A DNA stretch of 64,000 bases, taken from the NCBI GenBank assembly GCA_029260345.1, contig JAJDDK010000002.1:124001-188000 (forward strand), read 5' to 3'. Shown piece by piece: positions 7,749 to 16,572 of this stretch; the stretch's first letter is position 1; every line of letters starts with the position of its first letter. This DNA is from Phycisphaerales bacterium (GTDB lineage Bacteria; Planctomycetota; Phycisphaerae; Phycisphaerales; UBA1924). Below the pieces are notes generated by a model, which did no database searches, was not told the origin of the DNA, and was given only the letters and a program-made list of their open reading frames with translations. The translations under genes were made by a program, and so were the position numbers.

Positions 7749-9277
7749 CAGTTCGCATCGCTCCCTTGATCCAGCGAACTCCACTCTTCGCCATGGTCAC
7801 TCTTGCGGGGTGTGTTTCCATAAACGAGCCTCCCAAGGACCTCGCGGCGCGGCACCTCGGTGCGCCTGGGCGGTTCGCGGAGACGGCCGGCGGGATCGAT
7901 GCGACCTCGGACGAGGTCGTCGTGGGGTGGGTCGCGTCGCTTGACGACCCGGTGCTTACGGAGCTAATCCGTGAGGCATGGGAGCACAATCCGGATCTCT
8001 ATGTTGCCGCGGCCCGATTCGAGGAGGCGGCCGCGGTCCTGCGCATCGCGGGGTCGTATCTGTCGCCGACGCTGGACGCGGCGGGCGGCGCGTCGTACAC
8101 GAACTACGACGGATCGACAGACGACGAGATCTACTCGGCCGGACTCGGAGTCTCGTGGGAGATCGACCTGTGGGGGCGGTTGCGGTCGGATCGCGCGGCG
8201 GCTCGCCAGGTCGCCGAGGCCGTCGGGCTCGACTATGTCCAGGCCCGCCATTCCCTGGCCGCGATGGTTGCTGAGGCGTACTACGTGATCGTGACCGCGA
8301 AGCAGCAGTTGGAAATCGACCGGTTGTTGCTCGAAGCGGAGCAGTTCACCGAGGTGACGACACGCCAGCGCGTGGACGCGGGTCTGGGGACGAGCCTGGA
8401 CGGCGATATCGCGGTGTCCAGCGTGCGTCTCGCGGAGGCGGCGGTGCAGGAGGATTTTGCTGCGTTGCGCGAGGCGCGCCGGGCGATGGAACTGTTGCTC
8501 GGCCGGTACCCGGCGGCGGAGTTGGAGGGCGCGCCCGAGTCGCTGCCAGAAATCGAGGAAGGTCCGCTCGCGGTCGGTGTGCCGTCGGAGCTTCTTGAGC
8601 GCCGGCCCGACGTGCGCAGTGCTGAACTGCGAGTGGACGCGGCGTACTACGGCGTGGAGTCGGCTCGGGCAGCGCGGTTGCCCAGTCTGATGCTCACCGC
8701 AGACGCGACACAGATTTTTGAACCCTCTGAGTTCGTTTCGTCGGTCGCGGCGGGCATCACGGCGCCATTGTTCCAGGGTGGGCGTTTGCGAGCAAGGGAA
8801 GAGGCCGCGAACGCCGTTCAGCGGCAGGCGATCGGTGAGTTTGCTTCAGTGGCTCTTCGGGCTTTCGGCGAGGTCGAGAACGCGCTCTCCAACGAACGGT
8901 ATCTGCGGGCGAGGGAGGCAAGCTTGGCGTCCGCGAGCGAACGGTTGGTGCGTGCGAGCGATTCGGCGATTAGCCGGTACGACCAGGGATTGCTGACGAT
9001 TCTTGAGCTCCAGCAGGTGCGCCGTTCTGACTATTCAACACGGTCTCAGCTCCTCGGCGTTCGATTCGAGCAGATCCGCCAACGGCTGAATCTCCACCTC
9101 GCGCTCGGCGGTCCAGTGCTGACCGGGGAAGAAGACCGCCAGGCCGAAGCGGAGCAGGAGTCCCTGCTCAGTGAGCGGCCGGATGACCCCGATTATGCGT
9201 CCCTCAGCGGCGACCTTCGCGTCGGCAACAGAGACACAGAAACGGAAACGAGCCAGGAGAACACCAATGACAACTGA
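7745..9277 (+). CDS. Outer-membrane efflux lipoprotein, NodT/OprM family
   Basis: The 510-aa product has a signal peptide ending in the lipobox LAGC (cysteine near residue 22), followed by the two-fold repeated OEP domain (about residues 60-260 and 285-460) with long coiled-coil segments. PELLERRPDVRSAE-type signatures are seen as PSELLERRPDVRSAELRVDAAY. It is the trimeric channel of a tripartite RND pump. The start overlaps the MarR stop (ATGA), showing translational coupling. The C-terminus has an acidic tail of about 50 residues beyond the usual domain end. Confidence 0.88.
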   Translation: MTVRIAPLIQRTPLFAMVTLAGCVSINEPPKDLAARHLGAPGRFAETAGGIDATSDEVVVGWVASLDDPVLTELIREAWEHNPDLYVAAARFEEAAAVLRIAGSYLSPTLDAAGGASYTNYDGSTDDEIYSAGLGVSWEIDLWGRLRSDRAAARQVAEAVGLDYVQARHSLAAMVAEAYYVIVTAKQQLEIDRLLLEAEQFTEVTTRQRVDAGLGTSLDGDIAVSSVRLAEAAVQEDFAALREARRAMELLLGRYPAAELEGAPESLPEIEEGPLAVGVPSELLERRPDVRSAELRVDAAYYGVESARAARLPSLMLTADATQIFEPSEFVSSVAAGITAPLFQGGRLRAREEAANAVQRQAIGEFASVALRAFGEVENALSNERYLRAREASLASASERLVRASDSAISRYDQGLLTILELQQVRRSDYSTRSQLLGVRFEQIRQRLNLHLALGGPVLTGEEDRQAEAEQESLLSERPDDPDYASLSGDLRVGNRDTETETSQENTNDN

Positions 9278-10538
9278 ACCGACGCAACACGAGCGCCCGG
9301 ACAGTACCACCCCCGTGGCTGAACGCGAAATGCGAGCGTGGCATCACATCGTATGGAAGGGACTGATCGGGTTGGCGACCGTCATGGTCCTTTTTGCGGC
9401 CGCGTGGTACCTGACGCGCGAGGACCATGCCCCGGCGGCTCATCAGGCCGAGCTCGGTGGGCACGCGCTCCCGGTGAAGACACTCATAGTCACACCCCAG
9501 GATGTGCCCATGATGGCGCAGTACCTCGCGCAGACTGAGGCGTCCGAATCCGTCACGCTCCGAGCGCGCGTGAACGGGTTTCTCATCGAGCGCGGATTCG
9601 AAGACGGCGACCAGGTCGAGAAAGACCAGGTCTTGTTCCGTATCGATCCCGAGTCTTTCGAGGTGGCGTTACGACGAGCGGAGGCCGGACTCAGCGCGGC
9701 CCAAGCGCAGCTTGTCCGAGCCGAACAGCAGGTACGCCGTTTCGGTGATCTGGCGGAGCTCCAGCAGGCGGCGGCCAATGAGTTGGAGCAGGCTCAAGAA
9801 TCACAGCGGATCGCGTCGGCGTCCGTGGAGACACAGAAGGCGCTCATCGAACAGGCCAAGCTCGACCTCGGGTACGCGACCGTTCGCTCGCCGATCTCGG
9901 GTGTGATTGGCGCTCGTCTCCAAGACTTGGGTAGCTATGTGGGGCCCGCAGCCGAAGTGGACCTGGCGACCGTGCGCAATGTTGATCCGCTGTATGTCCG
10001 CTACAGCGTGAGCGAGCAGGACCTCCTTCGCTGGGAACGGATGAGGGCGGAGGGCCTCGTGAATGAGGTCGATGTTGAGGAATTGGGGGTTGAGATTGTC
10101 CTCCCGGACGGCCGCGTGCATCCCCATCCAGGGCACATCGACTATGTCGATGTTGAGGTCGACCCATCTACCGGCACGGCCGTCGTCAGGGCGACGGTTC
10201 CGAATCCAGACAACACACTTCGCCCAGGTCAGTTTGTACATGCACGCATCAGTGGGCTTTCGCGGCTGAACGCGGTTGTTGTGCCGCAGGCCGCGGTGCT
10301 TCATTCTCCCAGCGGTACTGTCGTGTACGTGGTCGATGTAGCGGGCACAGCTCAGATACGGCCTGTCGAACTCGGCGAATGGGCTGGGAGCGACTGGGTT
10401 GTCGAATCCGGGCTCCGTGCTGGTGACCAAGTCGTCATCGATCACCTGATGCAGGTACGCCCGGGGTCTCCGGTCGAAGCGAGTATCGAATCCGAGGGTA
10501 TCGAGTCCACACCGTCGGTCGAGTCGAGCGAAAGCTAA
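9267..10538 (+). CDS. RND efflux periplasmic adaptor (membrane fusion protein)
   Basis: The 423-aa product has one N-terminal membrane anchor (around residues 28-45), then the barrel-sandwich/lipoyl half-motifs (VTLRARVNGFLIERGFEDGDQVEKDQVLF, in part) split by an alpha hairpin (residues 125-190). A second lipoyl half with GYATVRSPISGVIGA and the beta-barrel and membrane-proximal domains follow. It links the inner-membrane RND pump to the outer-membrane channel. The ATG at 9267 has aggaga six bases upstream and overlaps the preceding gene by 11 bases. A longer frame to 9171 lies inside the previous gene and is rejected. Confidence 0.88.
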   Translation: MTTEPTQHERPDSTTPVAEREMRAWHHIVWKGLIGLATVMVLFAAAWYLTREDHAPAAHQAELGGHALPVKTLIVTPQDVPMMAQYLAQTEASESVTLRARVNGFLIERGFEDGDQVEKDQVLFRIDPESFEVALRRAEAGLSAAQAQLVRAEQQVRRFGDLAELQQAAANELEQAQESQRIASASVETQKALIEQAKLDLGYATVRSPISGVIGARLQDLGSYVGPAAEVDLATVRNVDPLYVRYSVSEQDLLRWERMRAEGLVNEVDVEELGVEIVLPDGRVHPHPGHIDYVDVEVDPSTGTAVVRATVPNPDNTLRPGQFVHARISGLSRLNAVVVPQAAVLHSPSGTVVYVVDVAGTAQIRPVELGEWAGSDWVVESGLRAGDQVVIDHLMQVRPGSPVEASIESEGIESTPSVESSES

Positions 10539-10551
10539 GGCAGGAGTTGTC

Positions 10552-13500
10552 ATGTTCTCACGCTTCTTCATCGAGCGACCGGTCTTCTCAAGCGTGCTGT
10601 CGCTGCTCATCCTGCTCGCGGGGGGAGTCGCGATCTTCGTGCTGCCGATTGACCGGTACCCGGAGATTACGCCTCCGACGATCCAGATCAGCGCCACCTA
10701 TCCCGGGGCAGATGCCGAAACGGTTGCGACCTCCGTTGCCGCACCGATCGAGCAGCAACTCTCCGGCATTGAGAATCTGATCTACTTCAGTTCGACGAGC
10801 GCCAACAACGGCTCGGTGTCCATTACCGCGACGTTCGAGATCGGAACGGATCAGGACATCGCCGCAGTCGATGTGCAGAACCGCCTGAGTGTCGTCGAGC
10901 CACAGCTCCCTGCCGAGGTGGTCCGCAACGGAATCACCGTCACGAAGAGCTCCGCGAACATCCTTGCGGTCACAACGCTCCAGGCGGGAGAAGGCACTGG
11001 ATATGATGACATCTACCTGAGCAACTACGCCACGATCAACCTGCTCGACCGCATCAAGCGCGTCGAGGGCGTAGGGAACGCAGAAGTCTTCGGTTCCAAG
11101 GACTATGCGATGCGGATCTGGCTCGACCCCGACAAGCTCGCGGTGAAGAATCTCACCGTCAGCGACGCGGTCGCCGCAATCCGTGAGCAGAACGCGAACT
11201 TCCCCGCCGGGACGATCGGCCAGCGGCCCAACGGAGGAGAGGTCGAACTGACCGTCCCCGTGCTGACACGCGGGCGGCTCAGCGAGGTTGAGGACTACGA
11301 GAACATCATCCTGGTGGCTCGGGAGGACGGCACAATCGTCCGGCTTATGGATGTAGCTCGCATCGAGCTGGGCAGCCGAAGCTACGAGCTCTTCGGGCGA
11401 GCCAACGGACGTTCGACGACGCTCTTGTTGGTCTACCTCCAGACAGGCGCCAACGCGCTGGAGACGATGGAGGGTGTTCGCGCCGAGTTCGAGGAGGCGT
11501 CAGAGAGCTTCCCGCAGGGTGTCGAATATTCGATCCCGTACGACACCACGGAGTTCATCAGCGCCTCGATGGAGGAGGTCGTCCACACGCTGCTGGAAGC
11601 GGTCCTTCTCGTGCTGCTTGTGGTCTTCATGTTCCTCCAGAGTTGGCGCGCAACGCTGATTCCATTGCTTGCTGTCCCGGTCGCGATCATCGGCACATTC
11701 GCGGGCATGCTCCTGCTGGGATTCAGCATCAACACGCTGACACTCTTCGGACTCGTGCTCGCGATCGGTATTGTCGTCGATGATGCCATCGTCGTGGTTG
11801 AGAACGTCGAACGCATTATGGAAGAGGACGGCCTATCCCCACGAGAAGCAACCATCGAAGCAATGCGCCAGGTCAGCGGCGCGCTGATTGCGATTGTCCT
11901 CGTGCTCTCCGCGGTGTTCGTCCCGGTCGCGTTTCTCGGCGGGATGACCGGGCAGCTCTACAAGCAGTTTGCGGTCACGATCGCTGTCTCCGTGGCGATC
12001 AGCGGGCTCGTGGCGCTCACGCTCTCGCCTGCGCTCTGTGCGATCTTGCTCAAGCCGCACACGGGCAAGAAGAAGTTCATCCTGTTCCGGTGGTTCAACT
12101 CGTTCTTCGACGGCATCACGAACGGCTATGTTCGCGGGGTTGCGGTCGCGTCACGATACTTGCTCTTCACATTCGCTGTGTTCGGTGTGCTGATCTTTGC
12201 TTTGTGGCGTGTGCAGGAGCGTGTGCCGGGCGGCTTCCTCCCGGACGAGGACCAGGGCTACATCATCTCCGCGGTCGTGATGCCCGACGGCGCGTCGCTT
12301 GAACGTACGGATGTGTTGGTGCGCCGGGCAGAGGAGTTCTACTTGAACCATCCGGCGGTCGAGAACGTGACCGTACTCGGCGGCCTCGACATCATCGCCG
12401 GGCGTGTCAACACGACCAGCGCTGCGACCATGTTCGTCACGCTCAAGCCCTTCGAGGAACGCAAGAATCAATCGCTGAGCGGGCAAGCGCTCGTTCGCGA
12501 TGTCATGATGAATCTTGCCGGTTCGGCAGAGGGGCTTGTTGTTGCCTTCAATCCGCCCTCAATTCAGGGACTCGGCATTACCGCGGGCTTCGAAATGCAG
12601 CTTCAGCAACGAGGCGGCGGAACAATCAACGAGCTCGCAGACTCGACCAACGCCCTGCTTGGGGCGGCTGGTCAAGACCCTGAACTCACGGGAATGCGCA
12701 GCGCGGTACGCGTCAGCGTGCCGCAGCTGTACGCGGAGCTGAACCGAGAGAAGACCAAGATGATGGGCGTTGAGATCGGCGAGGTATTCGAGAGCCTCCA
12801 GGCGTACTTCGGCGCGCTTTATGTCAACGACTTCTCGAAGTTCGGGCGGGTCTGGCGCGTGCAGGCGCAGGCCGAGCCCGGCTTCCGCGACGACCCAGGC
12901 GACATCGGCAGGGTCTATGTCCGAAACGACCAGGGCGGCATGGTCCCGCTTTCGGGAGTCGTCGACTCACATTTCCGTACCGGACCCAATGTGGTCACCC
13001 GTTTCAATGGGTTCCCTTCCGTTCAGATCAATGGTTCTCCGGCTCCTGGCGTCAGCAGCGGTGAAGCGATCGACAGAATCGCGACGCTTGCCAGCGAAAC
13101 CCTTCCGGTGGGGTACGGCTACGAGTGGAGCGGCGAGACCTATCAGGCTCTCAAGGCGGGCAACCAGGCCCCGATCGTGCTCGCATTCGGATTGGTCGTG
13201 GTGTTCCTTGTTCTAGCAGCACAGTACGAGCGGTGGTCCTTGCCGATTGTTGTGCTGCTCGCGGTGCCGATCGCTGTGCTCGGTGCATATGTCGCCGTCA
13301 TGATGCGCGGGCTCGTACAGGACATCTACTTCCAGATCGGCTTGCTGACCCTCGTCGGGCTCTCGGCGAAGAACGCGATCCTGATTGTCGAGTTCTGCGT
13401 GGATCAGGTGCGACAGGGCAAGCGTCCGATGGACGCCGCGCTCGAAGCCGCCCGCCTCCGTTTCCGCCCGATCGTGATGACATCGATGGCATTCATCCTG

Positions 13501-13737
13501 GGCGTCGTCCCGCTGGCGATCAGCACGGGCGCCGGGGCGGCGGCACGCCACAGCATCGGCACGGGTGTCATCGGCGGGATGCTGGCTTCTACATTCATCG
13601 GCGTGTTCTTTGTTCCAGCGTTCTTTGTGCTCATCCGTCGTGCTTCTGAGCTGCTGACCCGGAAGCCCCGATCGAGTAGTGTCATGCACAATGCTCTGCA
13701 CGCATCCTCCGAGCACGATCTTCTTCAGCAGAGCTGA
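10552..13737 (+). CDS. RND multidrug efflux permease, HAE-1 family (AcrB/MexB type)
   Basis: The 1061-aa product has the family's normal length and layout: an N-terminal helix with FFIERPVFSSVLSLLILLAG, two large periplasmic domains, and two sets of six helices. Landmarks are GIVVDDAIVVVENVERIMEE with the paired acidic residues of the proton relay in helix 4, and GLSAKNAILIVEFC in the second half. It exports hydrophobic compounds from periplasm or membrane, driven by the proton gradient, with the two upstream proteins. It is the last gene of the MarR operon; 13 bp separate it from the adaptor gene. Substrates cannot be predicted. Confidence 0.92.
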   Translation: MFSRFFIERPVFSSVLSLLILLAGGVAIFVLPIDRYPEITPPTIQISATYPGADAETVATSVAAPIEQQLSGIENLIYFSSTSANNGSVSITATFEIGTDQDIAAVDVQNRLSVVEPQLPAEVVRNGITVTKSSANILAVTTLQAGEGTGYDDIYLSNYATINLLDRIKRVEGVGNAEVFGSKDYAMRIWLDPDKLAVKNLTVSDAVAAIREQNANFPAGTIGQRPNGGEVELTVPVLTRGRLSEVEDYENIILVAREDGTIVRLMDVARIELGSRSYELFGRANGRSTTLLLVYLQTGANALETMEGVRAEFEEASESFPQGVEYSIPYDTTEFISASMEEVVHTLLEAVLLVLLVVFMFLQSWRATLIPLLAVPVAIIGTFAGMLLLGFSINTLTLFGLVLAIGIVVDDAIVVVENVERIMEEDGLSPREATIEAMRQVSGALIAIVLVLSAVFVPVAFLGGMTGQLYKQFAVTIAVSVAISGLVALTLSPALCAILLKPHTGKKKFILFRWFNSFFDGITNGYVRGVAVASRYLLFTFAVFGVLIFALWRVQERVPGGFLPDEDQGYIISAVVMPDGASLERTDVLVRRAEEFYLNHPAVENVTVLGGLDIIAGRVNTTSAATMFVTLKPFEERKNQSLSGQALVRDVMMNLAGSAEGLVVAFNPPSIQGLGITAGFEMQLQQRGGGTINELADSTNALLGAAGQDPELTGMRSAVRVSVPQLYAELNREKTKMMGVEIGEVFESLQAYFGALYVNDFSKFGRVWRVQAQAEPGFRDDPGDIGRVYVRNDQGGMVPLSGVVDSHFRTGPNVVTRFNGFPSVQINGSPAPGVSSGEAIDRIATLASETLPVGYGYEWSGETYQALKAGNQAPIVLAFGLVVVFLVLAAQYERWSLPIVVLLAVPIAVLGAYVAVMMRGLVQDIYFQIGLLTLVGLSAKNAILIVEFCVDQVRQGKRPMDAALEAARLRFRPIVMTSMAFILGVVPLAISTGAGAAARHSIGTGVIGGMLASTFIGVFFVPAFFVLIRRASELLTRKPRSSSVMHNALHASSEHDLLQQS

Positions 13738-13890
13738 GCATCCGCCAAGCCTGTCGAGACGCGAGCCAAACAAAGAGCCCGGTTGGATTTGCGAACCCAC
13801 TCGACATGTGTGAGCGGCTGCTGAGAATGCTGACAGAATGTCCGCTTCGCAACGCGTTACCCACCCACGCCACCTCGCCTGCTTGAAGAG
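13700..13890 (-). pseudogene. Decayed C-terminal remnant of the element replication-type gene
   Basis: On the minus strand one frame reads QARWRGWVTRCEAD and continues as a SAFSAAAHTCRVGS segment. The next frame then reads NPTGLFVWLASRQAWRMLSS and EEDRARRM. Together they match, in order, the end of the 379-aa protein at 29171-30310 (QARQRGWVGSCEAD, FAAAAHARRVAS, NQPGLFLWLVRERAW). A one-base shift breaks the frame, and the N-terminal two thirds are missing, cut close to the IS110-family insertion. It lies tail to tail with the RND permease, as the intact copy lies tail to tail with the helicase gene. Confidence 0.7.
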
Positions 13891-13967
13891 AGCTGCTGAC
13901 CTGAAGCTATGCAACGAGCCTTGATGCTGGGACGCTGTCTGGCGTCCCTACGCAAAGGAGGTTGCAG

Positions 13968-14993
13968 ATGCTGACGGTTGGATTGGATGTTCACCAGCGG
14001 ATGACAGTCGCGTGCGTGCTCGACGAGCACGGCAAGCCGCTCAGGACCGACACGGTCCGTGGCGGGTGGGAGAAGGTGGTCGAGTTCGTCCGTGATCTCA
14101 AGGGCCAGACACAGGTGTGCTTCGAGGCATCGGTTGGCTACGGCCCGCTCCACGACGGGCTGATCAAAGTCGCACAGCGGGTGGTTGTTGCGCACCCGGG
14201 GCAGGTGCGGCTGATCTTTCGGTCCAAGCAGAAGCACGATCGGGCGGACGCGAAGAAGCTGGCCACGCTGCTGTTTCTTGACCAGGTGCCACCGGTGCAT
14301 GTCCCGAGTGCCGACATCCGCGGCTGGCGATCACTCATTGAGCACCGGCGGCGGCTCATCGACCGGCGAACAAAGACAAAGAACGGGCTCCGTGCGGCGT
14401 TGCGGTCCGCGGGGCTCCGGCCGGTCAAGGCGGGGCATTGGCTGTGGACGCGGGCGGGTCTGTCGTGGCTGGCGTCGGTCGATCTGCCGAGCGACGCGGA
14501 GTGCTGCCGGCGCGACGTGCTGCTCGCCGAGCTCGATCACTTCGAGCGGCTGACCGATCTGGTGACCGATCGGCTCGACAAGCTGGCGAAGGGGCACCCG
14601 GGGATTGCATTGCTGATGACGATCCCGGGCGTCGGCCCGAGGACAGCCGAGGCGGTCGTGGCGTACATCGATGACCCGGGCCGCTTTGCTCGTGTGCGTT
14701 CGATCGGCAGCTACTTCGGTCTTGTCCCCAAGCAGGATCAGAGCGGTGGACGCAACCGGCTTGGTCGGATTACGAAGAACGGATCAGCGACAGTGCGTCG
14801 CTTGCTCGTCGAGGCGGCATGGAGTGCCTGCCGGTGGTGTAGCCAGGCCAAAGCCTTTGTCGAGCGTGTGACGGGAGGCGACCCAGGCCGGCGCAAGATC
14901 GCGACCGTCGCGTTGGCGCACAAGCTCGTGCGGATGATGCTGGCGATGCTGCGGACCGGGGAGGCATGCCGATGGTGTAAAGCATCGAGTTGA
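13968..14993 (+). CDS. IS110-family recombinase (DEDD transposase)
   Basis: The 341-aa product has the two IS110 domains. The N-terminal RuvC-like DEDD domain shows GLDVHQRMTVACVLDE, CFEASVGYG and HDRADAKKLA. The C-terminal Tnp20 domain shows MTIPGVGPRTAEAVVAYIDD and the serine-bearing KNGSATVRRLLVEAAW. IS110-family enzymes are guided by a bridge RNA encoded in the element's own non-coding end. The ATG at 13968 has AAAGGAGG six bases upstream; a TTG two codons earlier is rejected. A hairpin gggacgc/gcgtccc lies just upstream (13929-13948). The long flank at 14997-15330 is the likelier place for the guide RNA. Confidence 0.9.
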   Translation: MLTVGLDVHQRMTVACVLDEHGKPLRTDTVRGGWEKVVEFVRDLKGQTQVCFEASVGYGPLHDGLIKVAQRVVVAHPGQVRLIFRSKQKHDRADAKKLATLLFLDQVPPVHVPSADIRGWRSLIEHRRRLIDRRTKTKNGLRAALRSAGLRPVKAGHWLWTRAGLSWLASVDLPSDAECCRRDVLLAELDHFERLTDLVTDRLDKLAKGHPGIALLMTIPGVGPRTAEAVVAYIDDPGRFARVRSIGSYFGLVPKQDQSGGRNRLGRITKNGSATVRRLLVEAAWSACRWCSQAKAFVERVTGGDPGRRKIATVALAHKLVRMMLAMLRTGEACRWCKASS

Positions 14994-14996
14994 TGA

Positions 14997-15330
14997 CTTG
15001 AAGCGGGTGCGGGACACACACCCGGACCTCGGCTGAGGGGGCTGGCGTCCAGACGCCGTTGACCTGAGTGAGGCCGGACCGGATATCACCTCATGGCACG
15101 CCCGCAATGGGCGATGCCGGATAGATGCTTGGACAAACCCGCTCCAGTCCCGCAGGACCGCTTGACAACAGCTCGTTCATAGATGCCCCCAAAATCCTGG
15201 TCCAGACTGAATACGAAAGAGTCTGGGTCCGGGCCTCATCGGGGAAGGCATGCAGGACATGGCGGCCGGAAGGCGTTGAACTGGTTGTTGTCAGCACTGC
15301 CGCATAGAGACCGAGCAAGGTTGATGTAAC
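14997..15330 (+). other. Non-coding right flank of the IS110-family gene; possible bridge RNA region
   Basis: About 330 bases without a credible gene. Local pairing includes ggcgt/acgcc near 15044-15057 and ccagact/agtctgg near 15203-15228. Within the IS1111 group of IS110 elements the guide RNA lies downstream of the recombinase, which this flank would fit. I could not define the IS ends or the target loops, so the assignment is tentative. The right part may belong to element 1 rather than to the IS. Confidence 0.3.
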
Positions 15331-15381
15331 AGCGTCACGTTACCAACGTGAATGTCGTCGGTTCGAATCCGATCACCCGCT
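15331..15381 (+). repeat. Attachment-site copy (tRNA-Gly 3' half) between elements 1 and 2
   Basis: agcgtcacgtt then accaacgtgaatgtcg continues to the end of the tRNA-Gly sequence, with the same T-stem (GTCGG/CCGAT) as the intact tRNA but one change in the anticodon loop (TTACCAA for TTGCCAA). The 5' half of a tRNA is absent, so it is an att remnant, not a gene. It is the left end of element 2. Confidence 0.85.
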
Positions 15382-15385
15382 TTCG

Positions 15386-15439
15386 AAGAAGCCCCCTAAA
15401 GCCCTGTTCGCAAGGGACTTAGGGGGCTTCTTCGTTTTT
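15386..15439 (+). terminator. Strong hairpin terminator after the middle att copy
   Basis: A perfect 14-bp stem (aagaagccccctaa at 15386-15399 with its complement at 15419-15432) is followed by cgttttt. It belongs to element 2's left end and would have ended tRNA-Gly transcripts before element 1 inserted. Confidence 0.8.
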
Positions 15440-15505
15440 GCACTACTCCGCCTTCGGGCGACCCGTCGCCCGATGTAGTGCAGGATTGTCCCGAAAAGTA
15501 GTGCA
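15439..15505 (+). repeat. Integrase arm-type boxes, element 2 left end
   Basis: gtagtgca boxes at 15475-15482 and 15498-15505 (23 bp apart) plus one inverted copy tgcactac at 15439-15446. The direct pair reproduces the spacing at 6822-6853 and 51148-51179. Confidence 0.6.
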
Positions 15506-15602
15506 AACTCGGCCTGCCTCGCCGTGGCGTTTGGGTGGCGGAGCGTTCGAACTCGACGACGAGTCGGCCCGGCCCATTGGGCCGCCTGCTCGGAGCGTGG
15601 TC

Positions 15603-16295
15603 ATGTACACCCTGCATCTCGACCTGCACCTGAAGTTCGTTCCGCCGATGAGCGAGCACGGTCCGGGCATCGTCCTGACCCGTGCCGTCCAGCTCCCCTT
15701 CGTACCCGCGTCATCCCTCCGTATCGCCGGTGCTTCTCTGGATGAGCACGGCGGCCCGATGGGATTCGGCCTCGAAGAGTTGACCTGGGACGTCGACCGC
15801 GAGGTGTTCTCTGCGAGCACGCAGATCATCTGCCACGACGAGCCCCTCGCCCTGATCCCGGACGCTATTCGCTCGTGGCTCGACCTTGGTTGGGAGCTCG
15901 GGAGCTACGCCGACACCTACAAGCAGCCGGACGACGGCGACGACACCATCGAGTTGGAGGATGACGGCGAGTACGAACGGCTCGAAGTGCTGCACACGCT
16001 CCCGAAGACCCGTCGCGACCGTGCGTTCAACCAGTTCTTCAAGGCTCTGGTGCGTCTGATGGCGGAGTCGTTCAACAACAGCGACATCGCCTACGCGATG
16101 GACAAACTCGGGCGACTCGTTCCCGAAGAGAAGCCGGGTCCAGATGAGTCGTCGCTCCATCGGAAGTGGCGAGAAGCACAGGCCGAGTATCACGAGATGA
16201 GCCAGGATGAACAGTTCGCGTGGATGGACTCGCTTGCCAAGTACCCCTCCATCGAGCGAGCCATCAAGGTGCGGAACGCAGGGCGTCAAAGCTAG
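15603..16295 (+). CDS. Element-encoded protein of unknown function
   Basis: The 230-aa product is not recognised. It begins MYTLHLDLHLKFVPPMS and looks like a soluble mixed alpha/beta protein: an N-terminal half of about 120 residues with regular beta-type segments, an acidic loop (DDGDDTIELEDDGEYE) and a helical, charged C-terminal half. I chose the ATG at 15603 because the upstream frame runs through the arm-type boxes and terminator of the element end. It is the first gene of element 2. No helix-turn-helix or catalytic motif is visible, so an accessory role in element maintenance would be only a guess. Confidence 0.6.
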   Translation: MYTLHLDLHLKFVPPMSEHGPGIVLTRAVQLPFVPASSLRIAGASLDEHGGPMGFGLEELTWDVDREVFSASTQIICHDEPLALIPDAIRSWLDLGWELGSYADTYKQPDDGDDTIELEDDGEYERLEVLHTLPKTRRDRAFNQFFKALVRLMAESFNNSDIAYAMDKLGRLVPEEKPGPDESSLHRKWREAQAEYHEMSQDEQFAWMDSLAKYPSIERAIKVRNAGRQS

Positions 16296-16435
16296 CGGCC
16301 GGAGTCCTTTCGCCTGCTCTGCACAAACAGCGTTTGAGTAGCTTTGGCAAACGTGGTACTCATCGTCTTGACGGCACCCGCAGCCCGCCAGACTTGAGTG
16401 TTCCTGTTGCACGCACCGGGTCGCCGTCCATTGTC

Positions 16436-16500
16436 CTTTCACATCGCTGAATCGGGTCCAGAAGTCGCCCGCCGGTTCCGCTGCGTTGAGCGTCGCTCGT
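16436..16500 (+). repeat. 65-bp block shared by both elements, copy 2
   Basis: About 90 percent identical by eye to 6933-6997, starting ctttcacatcgctgaatcgg. Here it lies 70-140 bases upstream of the DUF932 gene. Confidence 0.7.
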
Positions 16501-16572
16501 CGCAGGGAAGCCGGTGGTGCACGCACGGTTTCACTCAAGGTTCAGCAACACCCACACGCGAAAGGACACACC

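Larger units (their letters stand above)
6730..15330. mobile_element. Element 1: relict tRNA-Gly-integrated element carrying an RND efflux operon and an IS110-family insertion
   Basis: Bounded by the tRNA-Gly 3' half on the left and the second tRNA-fragment copy at 15331-15381 on the right. Its left end has the same terminator-plus-gtagtgca architecture as element 2 and shares a 65-bp block with it (6933-6997 versus 16436-16500). It also contains a decayed piece of element 2's replication-type gene (about 13700-13890). No integrase, relaxase or partition gene remains. The cargo is a MarR-regulated tripartite efflux pump. I infer a relative of element 2 that lost its core genes by deletion and cannot move by itself. 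Confidence 0.7.

Noticed and set aside
13962-13967. TTG start for the IS110-family recombinase
   Set aside because: The ATG at 13968 has AAAGGAGG at six bases, while the TTG overlaps that site.
15331-15381. Second tRNA-Gly
   Set aside because: Only the 3' half from the anticodon stem onward is present and upstream bases cannot form the D-arm or acceptor stem, so it is an attachment-site remnant.
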